DNA of 64,000 bases from Oxalobacteraceae bacterium OTU3CINTB1 (GTDB lineage: Bacteria; Pseudomonadota; Gammaproteobacteria; Burkholderiales; Burkholderiaceae_D): positions 5,084,001 through 5,148,000 of the forward strand of contig CP099652.1 of the NCBI GenBank assembly GCA_024123955.1, read 5' to 3'. Shown here piece after piece: positions 62,369 to 64,000 of this stretch; position 1 is the stretch's first letter, and each line of letters starts with the position of its first letter. The position numbers and the translations under genes are program-made. The notes below the pieces were generated by a model. That model was not told the origin of the DNA, ran no database searches, and worked only from the letters and a program-made list of their open reading frames with translations.

Positions 62369-64000
62369 TCAGCCCGTGCGGCGCAGCGCCAGCACGCGGG
62401 CGTCGTGGTGGACATTGATGGCGTAACCATTGCGCCCGGCGCTTTTGACGCCGTACAGCGCCTGGTCGGCCGCATGCATCAAGCCCTCCGGCGTGGCGCT
62501 CGGGTCGTTGCTGATGGCGATGCCGACGCTGGTGGTCACGCGCAGCCCCGGGCCGCCGACCTCGCCGAAATGGAAGGGCGCGGCCATCGCCTCGACGATC
62601 TTGTCGCCGAGCGGCGCGCCCTCCGCGGCGGAGCCGAGCTGCTCGAACACGATGACGAACTCGTCGCCGGCCAGCCGCGCCACGGTGTCGCTGCGGCGCA
62701 CCAAGCCGTTCAACCGGCGGGAGAACTCGATCAGCACGGCGTCGCCGACGCCATGGCCGTAGGTGTCGTTGATCTGCTTGAATTTATCGATATCCAGGAA
62801 GGCCAGGCCCACATAGCTGCCGGCGCGCCCGGCGCGCGCGATCGCCGCCGGCAGCAACTGGTCGAACATGCGCCGGTTGTTGGCGCCGGTGAGCGGGTCG
62901 GTGCTGGCCAGGCGCTGCATCGCGTCCTGCGCCTCCTGACGCTGGCGCGACAGCAAGTGCAGCGCGCGGCTCAGCGTGCCGAACTCGTCGCGCCGCTCGC
63001 TGGCGAACACGTCGATATCGGCGACCCCGGAATTGATCGACTCGACTTGTTTGTGCAAGTGCGCCAGCGGCTGCATCAAGGCCTTGGTCAAGACCCAGCC
63101 GAAGAACGCGGCCAGCGCGGTGATCATCGACGCCGCCGCCAGCGCGCGCCCGCGCACCGCCGCCATCGGCGCAAAGGCGTTGCGGATCGGGTAGACGGCG
63201 GCGATGGTCCAATCGACCTTGCGCAGCAGCGTGTGCGCCACCAGCACCGGGGTGTCGTCGTCGAGCACGTCGTCGCGCCAGCCCTCGGGACGGTGCAGCA
63301 CGGCCTGGCCGAGCGCGCCGTCCGGGTCCAGCCGGGTCAGCACGCGGGCCTTGTCGGGATGATGGATGATGGTGCCGTCGGCGCCGACGATGAACAGATA
63401 ACCCTGGCCGCGGTGCAGCGAGTCGAGATAGTCGGAGAAAGACGGGCGCAGCAGGTCGATCGCGCCGAGCAGCACCATGATGACGTTGCCCTGCTCGTCC
63501 TCGACCGGCTGGGTGACGGCGATCACCGGCTTGCCCGACAGCGCGCTGACGAACGGCGCCGAGACCACGCCCTCGCGCGCGGCCAGCGTATCCTTGAAAT
63601 ACTGCCGTCCGGCGACGTTGATGCGGCGCGTATTGCGGCTGTTCAAGCTGGCGATGAGATTGCCCTGGACGTCGAACGCGGTCACGTTGAAGAACTCGCC
63701 GCGCAGGCTCTCGCGCGACTCGAGCAAGCGCTGCACCTGCCCCGGCGCCGTGCCACGCTCGCGCATCTCTTCCATCAGCGAGAACAGCAACAGCTTTTTT
63801 GCCTTGAGATCGTTATCGATGTGGCCGGCCGCGCTGGTCAGCAGCGACAGTTGTTGTCTGGCGACACCTTCGCGCATTTCGGTCTCAGCAATCAGCAGCG
63901 ACACGCCGCCAGCGCCGAGCGCGGCGAGCATCACCATCGCCGTCACCAGCATGGCGATCTTGAAATTAAAACTCTGGATGATGCGGGCCACTGGTTTCAT
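62369..64000 (-). CDS. dCache-HAMP-GGDEF diguanylate cyclase
   Basis: The protein has at least 543 aa from an ATG that is the last codon of the window; a start further upstream cannot be ruled out. A membrane helix (about 15-38), a periplasmic double-Cache (FFNVTAFDVQGNLIASLNSRN, SGKPVIAVTQPV) and a second helix (about 285-310) precede HAMP-like residues. The GGDEF domain reads RLAGDEFVIVF (AGDEF variant, still acidic) with FLDIDKFKQINDTYGH. A cyclase activity is plausible because AGDEF versions can be active. Confidence 0.9.
   Translation of the reverse strand: MKPVARIIQSFNFKIAMLVTAMVMLAALGAGGVSLLIAETEMREGVARQQLSLLTSAAGHIDNDLKAKKLLLFSLMEEMRERGTAPGQVQRLLESRESLRGEFFNVTAFDVQGNLIASLNSRNTRRINVAGRQYFKDTLAAREGVVSAPFVSALSGKPVIAVTQPVEDEQGNVIMVLLGAIDLLRPSFSDYLDSLHRGQGYLFIVGADGTIIHHPDKARVLTRLDPDGALGQAVLHRPEGWRDDVLDDDTPVLVAHTLLRKVDWTIAAVYPIRNAFAPMAAVRGRALAAASMITALAAFFGWVLTKALMQPLAHLHKQVESINSGVADIDVFASERRDEFGTLSRALHLLSRQRQEAQDAMQRLASTDPLTGANNRRMFDQLLPAAIARAGRAGSYVGLAFLDIDKFKQINDTYGHGVGDAVLIEFSRRLNGLVRRSDTVARLAGDEFVIVFEQLGSAAEGAPLGDKIVEAMAAPFHFGEVGGPGLRVTTSVGIAISNDPSATPEGLMHAADQALYGVKSAGRNGYAINVHHDARVLALRRTG

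Noticed and set aside
1..64000. CRISPR array.
   Set aside because: No regularly spaced direct repeats and no cas genes were seen.

Overview
The window is about 64 kb of GC-rich chromosomal DNA from a betaproteobacterium. The family Oxalobacteraceae (Massilia/Duganella/Janthinobacterium-like) fits best. The grounds are the glyA-nrdR and ribD-ribE-ribBA-ribH-nusB blocks, a minor-pilin operon, dnaX-ybaB-recR, tolQRAB-pal-cpoB, PEP-CTERM proteins and many c-di-GMP and two-component proteins. The taxonomic call is inference from gene content and has not been checked by a search.

Layout. 1-4.0 kb (minus): a PAS protein cut by the window edge, an EAL/HDOD-like protein, and a Cache histidine kinase with a NarL-type regulator. 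4.2-6.5 kb: cstA-ybdD, divergent from the two-component pair. 6.6-9.3 kb: a tightly overlapping ThiF-like/nitroreductase/hexapeptide-acyltransferase operon of unknown product. 9.3-11.7 kb: two tandem paralogous PEP-CTERM proteins, each behind a sigma-54 promoter and a shared upstream element at identical spacing. 11.7-18.3 kb: a glycosyltransferase, a large hybrid kinase, and a REC-PAS-GGDEF-EAL protein. 18.3-25.7 kb: CoA-transferase, recR, ybaB, dnaX, a secreted protein, 4.5S RNA (ffs) and ubiD. 25.7-33 kb: a lytic transglycosylase behind a long leader, then nusB and the riboflavin genes.

33.2-34.0 kb holds a DUF4258/HTH toxin-antitoxin-like pair. 34.1-39.3 kb is a type IV pilus minor pilin operon (pilV-pilW-pilX-pilY1-pilE-fimT). 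39.4-41.6 kb is nrdR and glyA; glyA has a ZTP (pfl) riboswitch in its leader. 41.6-48.1 kb is ydfG, ybgC-tolQRAB-pal-cpoB and two identical tRNA-Lys genes. 48.3-51 kb is a small accessory patch: an AT-rich T5orf172 (GIY-YIG-like) gene, a decayed oxidoreductase pseudogene, a toxin fragment, REP-like sequence and a cupin. 51-64 kb holds a zinc alcohol dehydrogenase, a flippase/GT2/periplasmic-binding-protein cassette, a TonB-dependent receptor, an acyltransferase, a HerA-like ATPase and a dCache-GGDEF cyclase.

The most interesting signals are the footprint-like conservation of the paired sigma-54 PEP-CTERM promoters, the ThiF/nitroreductase/acyltransferase operon, the ZTP riboswitch on glyA, the cstA-linked Cache two-component system with a repeat in the shared intergenic region, and the solitary T5orf172 gene beside tandem tRNA-Lys.
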